Assembly: GCA_945952585.1 (NCBI GenBank)
Contig: CAMFII010000009.1
Span: 1 to 64,000 of the forward strand
DNA length: 64,000 nucleotides
Reading direction: 5' to 3'
DNA from: an uncultured Rhodobacter sp.
Lineage (GTDB): Bacteria > Pseudomonadota > Alphaproteobacteria > Rhodobacterales > Rhodobacteraceae
The notes beneath the pieces are model-generated. The model worked only from the letters and a program-made list of their open reading frames with translations. It ran no database searches and had not been told where the DNA came from. Below, piece after piece: positions 25,988-33,757 of the stretch (position 1 is its first letter; every line of letters starts with the position of its first letter). The translations under genes were made by a program, and so were the position numbers.

Positions 25988-28030
25988 TCAGCCGCGCCGC
26001 CGCCGCCGCCCGCCATCGCTGCCACCCCCGCCTCCGGTGTTGAAGCTCACCTCCGGCAGGCTCACCACCTTGCCGAGTTCCGGGAAGGGATCGACGGCAT
26101 GGGGAATGGCGTTGGCGTTGACGAAATGCTCCTGGAAGCGCGGCTCGATGGCGGTCTCGACCTTGTGGATGTGGTGGACCGTCTCCTCGATTGCTGCCCG
26201 AGACGCCTTGTTGCAGAGCGCGATCCGCGCGCCGGTGCCGGCGGCGTTGCCAGCCGAGATGACGTGGTCGAGCGGCACGTCGGGGATCATGCCCAGCACC
26301 ATCGCGTGTTTCGGGCTGATATGCGCGCCGAAGGCCCCAGCCAGCGTGACCTTGTCGACCTTGTCGACGCCCATCTCGTCCATCAAGAGCCGCGCCCCGG
26401 CATAGAGCGCAGATTTGGCGAGCTGGATTGCACGGATGTCGCCCTGCGTGACCATGATCTTCGGCCCGCCGTTCTCGCTGCCATCGTAGACGAGGTAGCT
26501 GTGCGTCCGGCCATAGGGGATCGAGCGCTCCGTCCCCGTCTGCTCGGCGCTGCCGATCAGGCCGCCCGGATCAACCAGCCCCGCCATCCGCATCTCGGCT
26601 ACTGCCTCGATGATGCCCGAGCCGCAGATGCCGGTGACGCCGGTGGTCTTCGTCGCCTCGGCAAAGCCCGGATCGTCAGACCAGAGATCGGAGCCGATGA
26701 CGCGGAAGCGCGGCTCCTTGGTGACCGGATCAATCTCGACCCGCTCGATCGCGCCCGGCGCTGCGCGCTGGCCCGACGAGATCTGCGCGCCCTCGAAGGC
26801 CGGGCCGGTCGGCGAGGAGCAGGCGAGCACCCGCGTCTCGTTGCCGAGGAGCAGCTCCGCGTTGGTGCCGACATCGACGATCAGCACCATGTCCTTGGAC
26901 TTGTTCGGCTCTTCCGACAAGGCGACAGCGGCGCAGTCGGCACCGACATGGCCCGCGATGCACGGGAGCACATAGACCCGTGCCTCACGGTTCACGGAGG
27001 TCAGGTCGAGGTCGCGCGCGTCGAGGTCGAGGCTGCCGGAGGTTGCCAAGGCAAACGGCGCCTGGCCCAGTTCGACCGGGTCGATGCCGAGAAGCAGGTG
27101 ATGCATCACCGGGTTGCAGACGAAGACGATCTCGTAGATCGCGGTCGGCTCGACCTTGGCCTCTTCGGCGATTGCGGTGATGAGGGTGTTCAGCGCCTGC
27201 CGGACCGCCGTCGTCATCTCCTGATCGCCGCCTGGGTTCATCATCGCGTAGCTGACCCGGCTCATCAGGTCCTCGCCGAAACGGATCTGCGGGTTCATCA
27301 GCCCCGACGAGGCCAGCACGCGCCCGTCCGACAGATCGCAAAGATGAGCGGCGATGGTGGTGGAGCCGAGGTCGATGGCAAGACCCAGCAGCGGCCCCTC
27401 GTGGAAGCCCGGCCAGATGTCGAGGATGCGCGGGCGGGCGTCTCGGTGGCCTTGGTGCAGCGCCACCGTGACTTTCCATTCGCCCTTGCGGAGCGCAGGC
27501 TGCAGGCGGCGGAGCAGCGCGAGGTCAGCCTCGACATCCTTCACCTGCCATTGCGCGTCGAGCGCGCGGGCCAGCCGTTCGAAATCGCCGGTCGGCTCGT
27601 GCATGTCGGGTTCCTCGACCTCGACATAGAGAAGCCGCGTCGCCGGATCCATGGCGATGACCCGCTCGGTCGCCGACTTGCGGATGACCTGCTTGTGGAC
27701 CTGGCTTTCCGGCGGCACGTCGATGACGATGTCGCCCATAACCTTGGCCTGGCAGCCGAGGCGGCGGCCCTTCGGCAGGCCCCGGATGCGGTCATACCGC
27801 TCCTCGACCGCGTTCCAGTCGGACAGCGCGCCGTCGTGGACGGTCACGCCGTGCTTTGGAAACTCGCCATAGCCCGGCGTGATCTGGCATTTCGAGCAGA
27901 TCCCGCGCCCGCCGCAGACGGAATCGAGGTCGACGCCCAGTTGCCGCGCCGCAGTGAGGACCGGCGTTCCAAGCGCGAAGCGGCCGCGCTTGCCCGAGGG
28001 GGTGAAGATCACGAGTGCATCGTCGGACAT
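25988..28030 (-). CDS. RamA-like corrinoid-protein activator (2Fe-2S plus ASKHA, DUF4445)
   Basis: 680-residue protein. The N-terminal ferredoxin-like domain has Cys39, Cys45 and Cys48 in CGGRGICSKC and Cys93 in GCQAK, the pattern of a plant-type [2Fe-2S] site. The rest is an ASKHA ATPase-like domain (LGLAIDLGSTTIAAHL around residue 215; VDVGTNAE; GICGSGIIEA), and the C terminus is Gly/Arg-rich. Such proteins reduce inactive Co(II) corrinoids with ATP, restoring methyl-transfer activity. It lies downstream of a pterin-binding methyltransferase and metF on the same strand, so it probably reactivates the cobalamin protein served by that methyltransferase. Confidence 0.88.
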   Translation of the reverse strand: MSDDALVIFTPSGKRGRFALGTPVLTAARQLGVDLDSVCGGRGICSKCQITPGYGEFPKHGVTVHDGALSDWNAVEERYDRIRGLPKGRRLGCQAKVMGDIVIDVPPESQVHKQVIRKSATERVIAMDPATRLLYVEVEEPDMHEPTGDFERLARALDAQWQVKDVEADLALLRRLQPALRKGEWKVTVALHQGHRDARPRILDIWPGFHEGPLLGLAIDLGSTTIAAHLCDLSDGRVLASSGLMNPQIRFGEDLMSRVSYAMMNPGGDQEMTTAVRQALNTLITAIAEEAKVEPTAIYEIVFVCNPVMHHLLLGIDPVELGQAPFALATSGSLDLDARDLDLTSVNREARVYVLPCIAGHVGADCAAVALSEEPNKSKDMVLIVDVGTNAELLLGNETRVLACSSPTGPAFEGAQISSGQRAAPGAIERVEIDPVTKEPRFRVIGSDLWSDDPGFAEATKTTGVTGICGSGIIEAVAEMRMAGLVDPGGLIGSAEQTGTERSIPYGRTHSYLVYDGSENGGPKIMVTQGDIRAIQLAKSALYAGARLLMDEMGVDKVDKVTLAGAFGAHISPKHAMVLGMIPDVPLDHVISAGNAAGTGARIALCNKASRAAIEETVHHIHKVETAIEPRFQEHFVNANAIPHAVDPFPELGKVVSLPEVSFNTGGGGGSDGGRRRRRG

Positions 28031-28136
28031 CGCAAGGCCTCCGTTTCCGTCAGTCTATCTAGGAACGGGCGGGGGATGCGCCATGCCTGTTCGCGGCGCA
28101 AGGCAGCGCGGAAGCGTCATCCTGAGTCACCGATAC

Positions 28137-28176
28137 GATTTTTCTGCGAAAAATCAGAATTTTCGCCAGAAAATTC
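28137..28176. repeat. AT-rich tandem double hairpin, copy 1
   Basis: GATTTTTC-tgc-GAAAAATC followed directly by GAATTTTC-gcca-GAAAATTC. Two perfect 8-bp A/T-rich hairpins in a GC-rich genome, matching the pair at 53566-53617. It lies between the 75-aa gene and the RamA-like gene and may attenuate or stabilise the operon transcript. Confidence 0.65.
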
Positions 28177-28179
28177 GTG

Positions 28180-28407
28180 TCAGCAGATGACACGGAAGAA
28201 ACCCGGATTGCAGATCACGATCCACTGGCCTCCTGTTTCGACCAGGTGAAATCCGCGGGCCCGGACTTCGGAGACAAAGCGGTCACGACCAATTTCGCGG
28301 TCGATCCAGGTCATGTCGCGGCGGATCACGCCACCCTTCGAGACGGCCTTGGCCGAGAAGATCTCCTCGATCCAACCATCTGGGTCTGCGATGCGGATAG
28401 GGTCCAT
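28180..28407 (-). CDS. 75-aa protein of the C1/methionine operon
   Basis: Small basic/acidic soluble protein: MDPIRIADPDGWIEEIF at the start, and three features near the end, GFHLVETGG, WIVICN and a terminal Cys. I know of no assigned function; similar small proteins next to methyltransferases in this group have been annotated, unconvincingly, as phosphoribosylanthranilate isomerase. It sits between the pterin-binding methyltransferase and the RamA-like gene on the same strand. Its ATG falls in the 3' arm of an 11-bp hairpin (28404-28432), so translation may be controlled. Cysteines near the C terminus could bind metal or corrinoid, but that is speculation. Confidence 0.65.
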   Translation of the reverse strand: MDPIRIADPDGWIEEIFSAKAVSKGGVIRRDMTWIDREIGRDRFVSEVRARGFHLVETGGQWIVICNPGFFRVIC

Positions 28408-28432
28408 GACCCGGACTTTCGCCGGGTCATGG
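28404..28432 (-). promoter_or_regulatory. Perfect hairpin covering the start codon of the 75-aa gene
   Basis: CCATGACCCGG-7 nt-CCGGGTCATGG, an 11-bp perfect inverted repeat. On the mRNA the 3' arm contains the ATG at 28407. No T-tract follows, so it is not a typical terminator. Confidence 0.6.
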
Positions 28433-28446
28433 TTAAGGGTGCGTTA

Positions 28447-29427
28447 TCAGGCGCGGGCGCGGCGGCCGCCACGGCGGCCGGAGGTCGCCTGCGAAGCGGC
28501 GGCGGAAGCTTCTGCGAAGGTGGCGCCGGCTTCGACGGCCTCGATCACCTTCGAGAAGCGGATCCACTCGCCGCCATTGGCATCGTGGTTCATCAGGAAG
28601 TTGGCGGCGCGGATCGCTTCCATCTCGACCTGGCGGACCGGGTTCATGATGGCGCTGGTCATGCCGGCGCCGATCGCCATTGGCAGGAAGGCGGCGTTGA
28701 TCCCGTGGCGGTGCGGTAGGCCGAAGGAGATATTGGACGCGCCACAGGTGGTGTTGACGCCCAGTTCCTCGCGCAGCTTGCGGACCAGCGCAAAGACCTG
28801 CTGGCCGGCGGTCGCCATCGCGCCGATCGGCATCACCAGCGGATCGACGACGATGTCATGGGCCGGGATGCCGAAATCTGCGGCGCGCTCGACGATCTTC
28901 TTGGCCACGGCAAAGCGGACTTCCGGATCGGGCGAGATGCCGGTGTCGTCGTTCGAGATCGCCACGACCGGCACGTTGTACTTCTTCACCAGCGGCAGGA
29001 CGCGCTCCAGACGCTCTTCCTCGCCGGTGACGGAGTTCAGGAGCGGACGGCCCTCGCAGGCAGCCAGGCCCGCTTCCAGCGCGGCCGGCACGGACGAGTC
29101 GATGCAAAGCGGGACGTCGGTGATCGCCTGGATGCGGGCGATCAGCTCCTTCATCAGCGGCGGCTCGACGAAGTTGTTGTCGGCATAGCGCGGATCCTGC
29201 GCCATCTTGTTGGTGAAGACCGCGCCCGAGTTCACGTCCAGGACCGTGGCGCCGCAGGCGACCTGCTGGAGCGCGTCGATCTCGACAGTGGTGAAATCGC
29301 CGGCTTCCAGTTCGGCCGCGAGTTTCTTGCGCCCGGTGGGGTTGATGCGCTCGCCGATCACGCAGAAGGGTTCATCGAAACCGATGATGACGGTTTTCGA
29401 TTTGGATTCAAGGACGGTACGGGTCAT
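28447..29427 (-). CDS. Methyltetrahydrofolate:cobalamin methyltransferase (pterin-binding)
   Basis: 326-residue TIM-barrel protein of the pterin-binding family. FCVIGERINPTGRKKL (residues ~21-36) is the signature shared with MetH domain 2 and MtrH/AcsE-type methyltransferases; DVNSGAVF and CIDSSVPAALEAG line the pterin site; GASNISFGLPHR is conserved further on. It moves the methyl group from 5-methyltetrahydrofolate to a corrinoid protein. It follows metF by 15 bp and precedes a RamA-like activator, so it may be the pterin-binding part of a split methionine synthase. The C-terminal tail is Ala/Arg/Gly-rich. Confidence 0.9.
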   Translation of the reverse strand: MTRTVLESKSKTVIIGFDEPFCVIGERINPTGRKKLAAELEAGDFTTVEIDALQQVACGATVLDVNSGAVFTNKMAQDPRYADNNFVEPPLMKELIARIQAITDVPLCIDSSVPAALEAGLAACEGRPLLNSVTGEEERLERVLPLVKKYNVPVVAISNDDTGISPDPEVRFAVAKKIVERAADFGIPAHDIVVDPLVMPIGAMATAGQQVFALVRKLREELGVNTTCGASNISFGLPHRHGINAAFLPMAIGAGMTSAIMNPVRQVEMEAIRAANFLMNHDANGGEWIRFSKVIEAVEAGATFAEASAAASQATSGRRGGRRARA

Positions 29428-29442
29428 TGTTCAACCTGTCTT

Positions 29443-30363
29443 TTAAGCGTGGGAGGCAGGAACGCCCGAGGCGCCGCCGTTTTCGGTAACCCAGGTGGCA
29501 TTGGTCTTGATGCCACCGAGGGGGAAGAAGTGGACGCGCTCGATGTTGAAGCCGGGCGTCTTGGCCTTGTGCGCGGCCAGTTCGGTCAGGAACTCGGTCG
29601 GCTCATAGGGCAGCAGGAGCTTCGTCACATCCATCGCGCGCTTCTGCAGCACGCGGAGCGACGGGCCGACGCCGCAGGCGACGGCAAACTTGATAAGGGT
29701 CTGGAGCTTGGCCGGACCGGCGACGCCGATATGGATCGGCAGCTTGATGCCTTCGGCCGTCAGGCGGTTGGCCCAGGCGATGACGGGACCAGCCTCGAAG
29801 CAGAACTGGGTCGCGATTGCCATCTGGGCGTCGGTGCGCTCGGAGAACTTCTGCTTCCAGCGCAGGGCGTCCATCACGGCGCGGTCCGAGCCATCGGGAT
29901 CGATGTCCTTGTTGCCTTCCGGGTGACCGGCGACATGCAGACGCTCGAACCCGTCGAACAGTCCCGTCTCGATCATTTGCATCGAGTTGTCGAACTCGCC
30001 CGCCGGTGTGGTCACGCCGCCGCCAAGGAGCAGCGCCTGCTTCACCCCGGCCTCGCCCTCGTAGCGGGCGATCCAGTCGGCGAGTTCGGCCTTGCTCTTG
30101 ATGATCCGGGCCGGGAAGTGCGGCATCACGGTAAAGCCTTCGCCCGTGATGCGCTTGGCGGTGGCAACCATGTCCTCGATCGGCGTGCCTTCGATATGGG
30201 CGATGTAGACGCGGGTCCCGGTGGGCAGGATGTCGCGGAAGCTTTCCACTTTCTCGGCGGTGCGTGGCATCACCTCGATCGAGAAGCCGTCAAGCAGCGC
30301 CTCGAGTTCGGGGTTTGTGCCAGAAGGGGCAGCGGCCTCGCGGCGGAAGTTGAACAGGGCCAT
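29443..30363 (-). CDS. metF: Methylenetetrahydrofolate reductase
   Basis: 306-residue TIM-barrel flavoprotein reducing 5,10-methylene- to 5-methyltetrahydrofolate. Family features: FSIEVMPR near residue 27, VYIAHIEGTP as the substrate strand, GVAGPAKLQTLIKFA (residues ~222-236) and IHIGVAG. It makes the methyl donor used by the next gene's product. The start at 30363 follows GGAGACCGG. It is divergent from the usual E. coli MetF but agrees with alphaproteobacterial relatives associated with split MetH. Confidence 0.88.
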   Translation of the reverse strand: MALFNFRREAAAPSGTNPELEALLDGFSIEVMPRTAEKVESFRDILPTGTRVYIAHIEGTPIEDMVATAKRITGEGFTVMPHFPARIIKSKAELADWIARYEGEAGVKQALLLGGGVTTPAGEFDNSMQMIETGLFDGFERLHVAGHPEGNKDIDPDGSDRAVMDALRWKQKFSERTDAQMAIATQFCFEAGPVIAWANRLTAEGIKLPIHIGVAGPAKLQTLIKFAVACGVGPSLRVLQKRAMDVTKLLLPYEPTEFLTELAAHKAKTPGFNIERVHFFPLGGIKTNATWVTENGGASGVPASHA

Positions 30364-30383
30364 GTCCGGTCTCCTAGGGGCGC

Positions 30384-30680
30384 TCAGGCCCGGCCTTCGT
30401 TGTCGATCAGCGCCTTCAGGCGCTGCTTGTCGAATTCGGCTTCCAGCCGTGCCGCCTCGGCCTTGGCAACCTCATCGGGTTCGCCGTCGACCTCGTAGGG
30501 CGTCGCTTTCCGCCATTCGGCCAGGTAGCTGTCAGTGTCCTTCGCGCCGATCTTCATCGCACAGCGGTCGATCGCCTGTTCAAAGCGCTCGCTGAGCTGC
30601 ACCTTCGATCCGCGCCGGCCCTTACCGACGATCACCTGAGCGGGAATGTCGCGCCAGTAGACGATCGTGACCTCGGGCAT
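30384..30680 (-). CDS. Small conserved 'virulence factor' domain protein
   Basis: 98-residue soluble protein: VTIVYWRDIPAQVIVGKGRR at the N terminus, LSERFEQAIDRCAMKIG in the middle and a charged helical C terminus. This matches the small family labelled virulence factor in domain databases, whose role is unknown but which often accompanies metF in alphaproteobacteria. It is the first gene of the leftward C1 operon, 20 bp before metF, and lies behind a 277-bp leader region with a candidate structured RNA. A link with folate-corrinoid methyl transfer is inferred from position only. Confidence 0.78.
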   Translation of the reverse strand: MPEVTIVYWRDIPAQVIVGKGRRGSKVQLSERFEQAIDRCAMKIGAKDTDSYLAEWRKATPYEVDGEPDEVAKAEAARLEAEFDKQRLKALIDNEGRA

Positions 30681-30778
30681 GTCCTGATTCCCCCTGCCGT
30701 TCTGAAGGCTGTTCTACGGAGCGTATCGCGACACGCGCTGTCGGTTTTCGACATTCTCGCCGCGTGGAGCGACCCGTT

Positions 30779-30816
30779 GCCGGACGCTTCCGTGATGTAA
30801 CCCGGCCGACACGGAA
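30779..30816 (-). promoter_or_regulatory. Candidate pseudoknot leader of the metF operon
   Basis: On the minus strand TTCCGTG (from 30816) pairs with CACGGAA (to 30788), and the loop segment GCCGG pairs with downstream CCGGC (30779-30783): an H-type pseudoknot, ~100 nt before the first gene. It does not match SAM-II, SAH or SAM/SAH consensus sequences as far as I can tell. Confidence 0.35.
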
Positions 30817-30958
30817 ATTCGAGCGGCGGGGATCATCATTTTGTTCATGGAAGACATGAACTCCGGGCCTGCCGCGCCGTCTCGGACCCCCCGCATCAAG
30901 CCTTGCACCGATCCCGATGCGGGACTAGGTTCGGGGTAACCACGATTGGAGGGCGAAG

Positions 30959-32098
30959 ATGACGCCCGAGCGTCCCTTGGGTGCGGACGCGATCCCGATG
31001 CCGGCCGCAGCCCAATGGGCCGCAGAGCCGCCGGGCGAACCGTCTGGCACCCGCATGGCCGAGGACGATCGCCTGTACGCGGCGCTCGACCTTGGCACGA
31101 ACAGTTGCCGTATGCTGATTGCCCAGCCTAAGGGCAGTCAGTTCACGGTGATCGACAGTTTTTCCAAGACCGTCCAGCTCGGTGTCGGGCTGGAGGCGTC
31201 GGGGCGGCTTAGTCGCGCCTCGATGAGCCGCACGGTTCAGGCGCTGCGCATCTGTCAGAAGAAGATCGAAAAGCACGGCGTGCGGCGGATGCGTCTTGTC
31301 GCGACCGAGGCCTGTCGGCGCGCGCGCAATTCCAAGGACTTCATCCGCCAGGTCCGGCGCGAGACCGGCCTGCAGCTCGAGATCATCCAGCCCGAGGAAG
31401 AGGCGCGGCTGGCGGTGATCTCTTGTGCGCCGCTCGTCTCGCGGCGGACCGAACAGCTGCTCGTGGTCGATATCGGCGGCGGATCGACCGAGCTGGTATG
31501 GATCGACCTGTCCGGGGTCGCGCCCGAGGACCGGCCGCGTTCGATCATGCGGCTTCATGCCGGGTTCCAGCCGCAGGGCGAGGGCGCGGCGCGGGTGGTC
31601 GACTGGATTTCGGTGCCGCTTGGCGTCGCGACGCTGCGAGACCAGTTCCACGATGTCGAGGACGATGCCGCCCGCTTCGCGCTGATGAGCTGGTTCTTCG
31701 AGGAACATCTGGCAAAGTTCTCGCCCTATAATGCCGACAACCCGCGCGAGGGGTTCCAGATCATCGGCACCAGCGGCACGGTGACGACCGTTGCCGCCTC
31801 GTTCCTTGGCCTGCGCCGCTATGACCGGGCCAAGGTCGACGGGTTGCGCATGACCTCGGACCAGATCGACACGGTGATCCGCGATTACCTGACGCTTGGC
31901 CCGGAAGGGCGGCGGACCGATCCGAGGATCGGACGCGACCGCCACGCGCTCATCATGTCGGGGGCGGCGATCCTGCAGGCGATGATGCGGATCTGGCCGA
32001 CCGACCGGCTGTCGGTGGCGGATCGCGGCCTGCGCGAGGGGCTTCTCTATGCCCAGATGAGCGCCGATGGCGTGCTCGAGGACGGACCCTACGAATGA
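30959..32098 (+). CDS. Ppx/GppA family phosphatase
   Basis: 379-residue ASKHA-fold phosphatase acting on polyphosphate or pppGpp. [14 protein letters not shown] (residues ~41-54) is the phosphate-1 loop, [14 protein letters not shown] (~169-182) the phosphate-2 region, and [11 protein letters not shown] the adenosine-side loop; the catalytic Glu is in TEACRRARN. Residues 1-35 are a low-complexity Pro/Ala/Glu extension. ATG 30959 with GGAGGG six nt upstream was preferred to an internal ATG at 31055. The stop overlaps the rlmE start (ATGA), a frequent pairing in Rhodobacterales. Confidence 0.92.
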   Translation: MTPERPLGADAIPMPAAAQWAAEPPGEPSGTRMAEDDRLYAALDLGTNSCRMLIAQPKGSQFTVIDSFSKTVQLGVGLEASGRLSRASMSRTVQALRICQKKIEKHGVRRMRLVATEACRRARNSKDFIRQVRRETGLQLEIIQPEEEARLAVISCAPLVSRRTEQLLVVDIGGGSTELVWIDLSGVAPEDRPRSIMRLHAGFQPQGEGAARVVDWISVPLGVATLRDQFHDVEDDAARFALMSWFFEEHLAKFSPYNADNPREGFQIIGTSGTVTTVAASFLGLRRYDRAKVDGLRMTSDQIDTVIRDYLTLGPEGRRTDPRIGRDRHALIMSGAAILQAMMRIWPTDRLSVADRGLREGLLYAQMSADGVLEDGPYE

Positions 32099-32829
32099 CT
32101 GAAAAGAAGAACACCTCTGGCCGCGGACAACGCGACCTGCGCGTCAAGGTCAAGACCGCCAAGGGGCGCAAACTGTCCTCGACCTTGTGGCTCGAGCGGC
32201 AGTTGAACGATCCCTATGTGCAGCGGGCCAAGCGCGAAGGGTTCCGGGGCAGGGCGGCCTTCAAGATCCTCGAGTTGGATGACAAGTTCGGCTTCCTGAA
32301 ACCGGGGGCACGGGTCGTCGATCTTGGCTGCGCGCCAGGTGGCTGGTGCCAGGTGGCGGTCGAGCGGGTCAACGCTCTGGGCCAGAAGCCTGGCAAGCCT
32401 GTCGGCACGGTGCTGGGGGTCGATCTCCAGGCCGTCGAACCGATTGCCGGTGCCGAAATCCACCAGCTCGATTTCCTGTCGGACGACGCCGACGAGAAGG
32501 TGAAGGGCTGGCTCGGCGGTCGGGCCGATGTGGTGATGAGCGACATGGCCGCTGCCGCCTCGGGTCACAAGCAGACCGACCACCTGCGCATCGTGGCGCT
32601 GTGCGAGGCTGCGGCGGGCTTTGCCTTCGACGTTCTGGAAGACGGCGGCACCTTCGTGGCCAAGGTGCTGGCGGGCGGGGCCGAGATCGGGCTCCAGACC
32701 ATGCTGAAGCAGAACTTCACCAAGGTTGCGAACGTCAAGCCGCCGGCAAGCCGGTCGGACAGTTCCGAGAAATTCGTGGTTGCGACGGGATTCCGGGGCC
32801 GCCGGGACCAGCCGGACACCGAGGCGTGA
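32095..32829 (+). CDS. rlmE: 23S rRNA 2'-O-methyltransferase RlmE
   Basis: 244-residue FtsJ-type methyltransferase that modifies U2552 (E. coli numbering) of 23S rRNA and helps large-subunit assembly. SAM-binding DLGCAPGGW is at residues 76-84. The K-D-K-E set is recognisable: Lys57 in AAFKILE, Asp in VVMSDMA, Lys in FVAKVLAGG and Glu in SSEKFVV. The N terminus is basic, and the last 12 residues are variable. Translation is coupled to the upstream phosphatase gene. Confidence 0.95.
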   Translation: MTEKKNTSGRGQRDLRVKVKTAKGRKLSSTLWLERQLNDPYVQRAKREGFRGRAAFKILELDDKFGFLKPGARVVDLGCAPGGWCQVAVERVNALGQKPGKPVGTVLGVDLQAVEPIAGAEIHQLDFLSDDADEKVKGWLGGRADVVMSDMAAAASGHKQTDHLRIVALCEAAAGFAFDVLEDGGTFVAKVLAGGAEIGLQTMLKQNFTKVANVKPPASRSDSSEKFVVATGFRGRRDQPDTEA

Positions 32830-32851
32830 TGCGCTCCGGCCTGAAATGACG

Positions 32852-32876
32852 AAGGGCGCCCCAAGGGCGCCCTTTC
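32852..32876. terminator. Terminator between rlmE and DUF882 gene
   Basis: Stem AAGGGCGCC/GGCGCCCTT with a small loop, ending TTTC. It lies between convergent genes. Confidence 0.7.
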
Positions 32877-32896
32877 ATCGCGGGTCGGCGTCTGGA

Positions 32897-33466
32897 TCAG
32901 CCGCCCCAGGTGCGGATCGGGCCGCAGTCCATGTGAACGAAGTTCGAGCGGGGATACTTGCCGACGCCGCCCGCCGAGCACGCCAGGGCCGCACGGGAAA
33001 TCTGCCCGACCGACCGCGAGGCAAGGCGCAGGTCGGCCGCCTGGCCCTTCATGTGCAGCGAGTTGCGGGCAACGCCGCGGGAATGTTCGCGCAACATCGC
33101 GTTTGTCTGCGGGCTGCGGTAGCCCGACAGCAGCATGTAGGGTTCGTTGACGTCCAGCAGGCGGTGCGAGGCGGCCGCAATGTCGATCGTGCGGCCATCC
33201 ATCTTGACCTGGGTGTCGGTCCGCCAGTCGCGCATGAAGTGGTTCAGTTCCTTCATGACCTGCGGGATGTATTCACCCTCGATCCAGTAGATCGTGTCGA
33301 TGCTTTCGCCGGTGCGGCCAGAGTACATGCGGATCCGGCGGACATCGCCCGCACCACGCAGCAGGCCGAAGGCGTTGGAGTAGGTCGGTGCCGCAGCCAC
33401 TGTTGTTGCCGCGAAGACCCCAAGCAACCCACGCCGAGTAATCCCGGCCGAAGTCGAAGATGTCAT
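32897..33466 (-). CDS. DUF882/YcbK family protein with Tat-like signal
   Basis: 189-residue exported protein. The N terminus ITRRGLLGVFAATTVAAAP has the twin arginines of a Tat signal. The mature domain is of the YcbK/peptidase M15-like fold, with SGYRSPQTNAML, HMKGQAADLR (metal-binding His and Asp) and VHMDCGPIRTW near the end. Such proteins are probably LAS-type peptidoglycan peptidases. The ATG at 33466 was preferred to one at 33577, which would add a basic, non-signal extension. Divergent from an L,D-transpeptidase gene across an FNR-box interval. Confidence 0.88.
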   Translation of the reverse strand: MTSSTSAGITRRGLLGVFAATTVAAAPTYSNAFGLLRGAGDVRRIRMYSGRTGESIDTIYWIEGEYIPQVMKELNHFMRDWRTDTQVKMDGRTIDIAAASHRLLDVNEPYMLLSGYRSPQTNAMLREHSRGVARNSLHMKGQAADLRLASRSVGQISRAALACSAGGVGKYPRSNFVHMDCGPIRTWGG

Positions 33467-33576
33467 CTGAAAAGCCTGTCCCGTAGCTCGTGCTGCCTCC
33501 GCCTTGACGGCGGATTGTCGCAACTTGTCCCCAATTGCTTCACTTGTATGCCATACTGATTTTGATGACCCAAGCA

Positions 33577-33590
33577 TTGATTGACATCAA
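33577..33590. promoter_or_regulatory. FNR-type box
   Basis: TTGAT-TGAC-ATCAA matches the FNR/FnrL consensus TTGAT-N4-ATCAA exactly. It is 111 bp before the DUF882 start and 168 bp before the L,D-transpeptidase start. Confidence 0.6.
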
Positions 33591-33757
33591 ATTTGCAAAG
33601 CTGGGTTAATTGGGCTGAAATTTGCTCACGCACGCGAAACGGTGCTGCCGGGACGGCGTGGCAGTTGAGTGACAGGGCTGTTGTGCAAGTGTCGCCAAGG
33701 CATGGACAATTGCCGGAGGCTCCCCGAAGCTTGCGGAACATTACGCCCGAGGATCGG

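Noticed and set aside
26099-28249. A 716-codon rightward frame opposite the RamA-like gene
   Set aside because: Antisense shadow; the leftward frame has cysteine motifs and an ASKHA domain.
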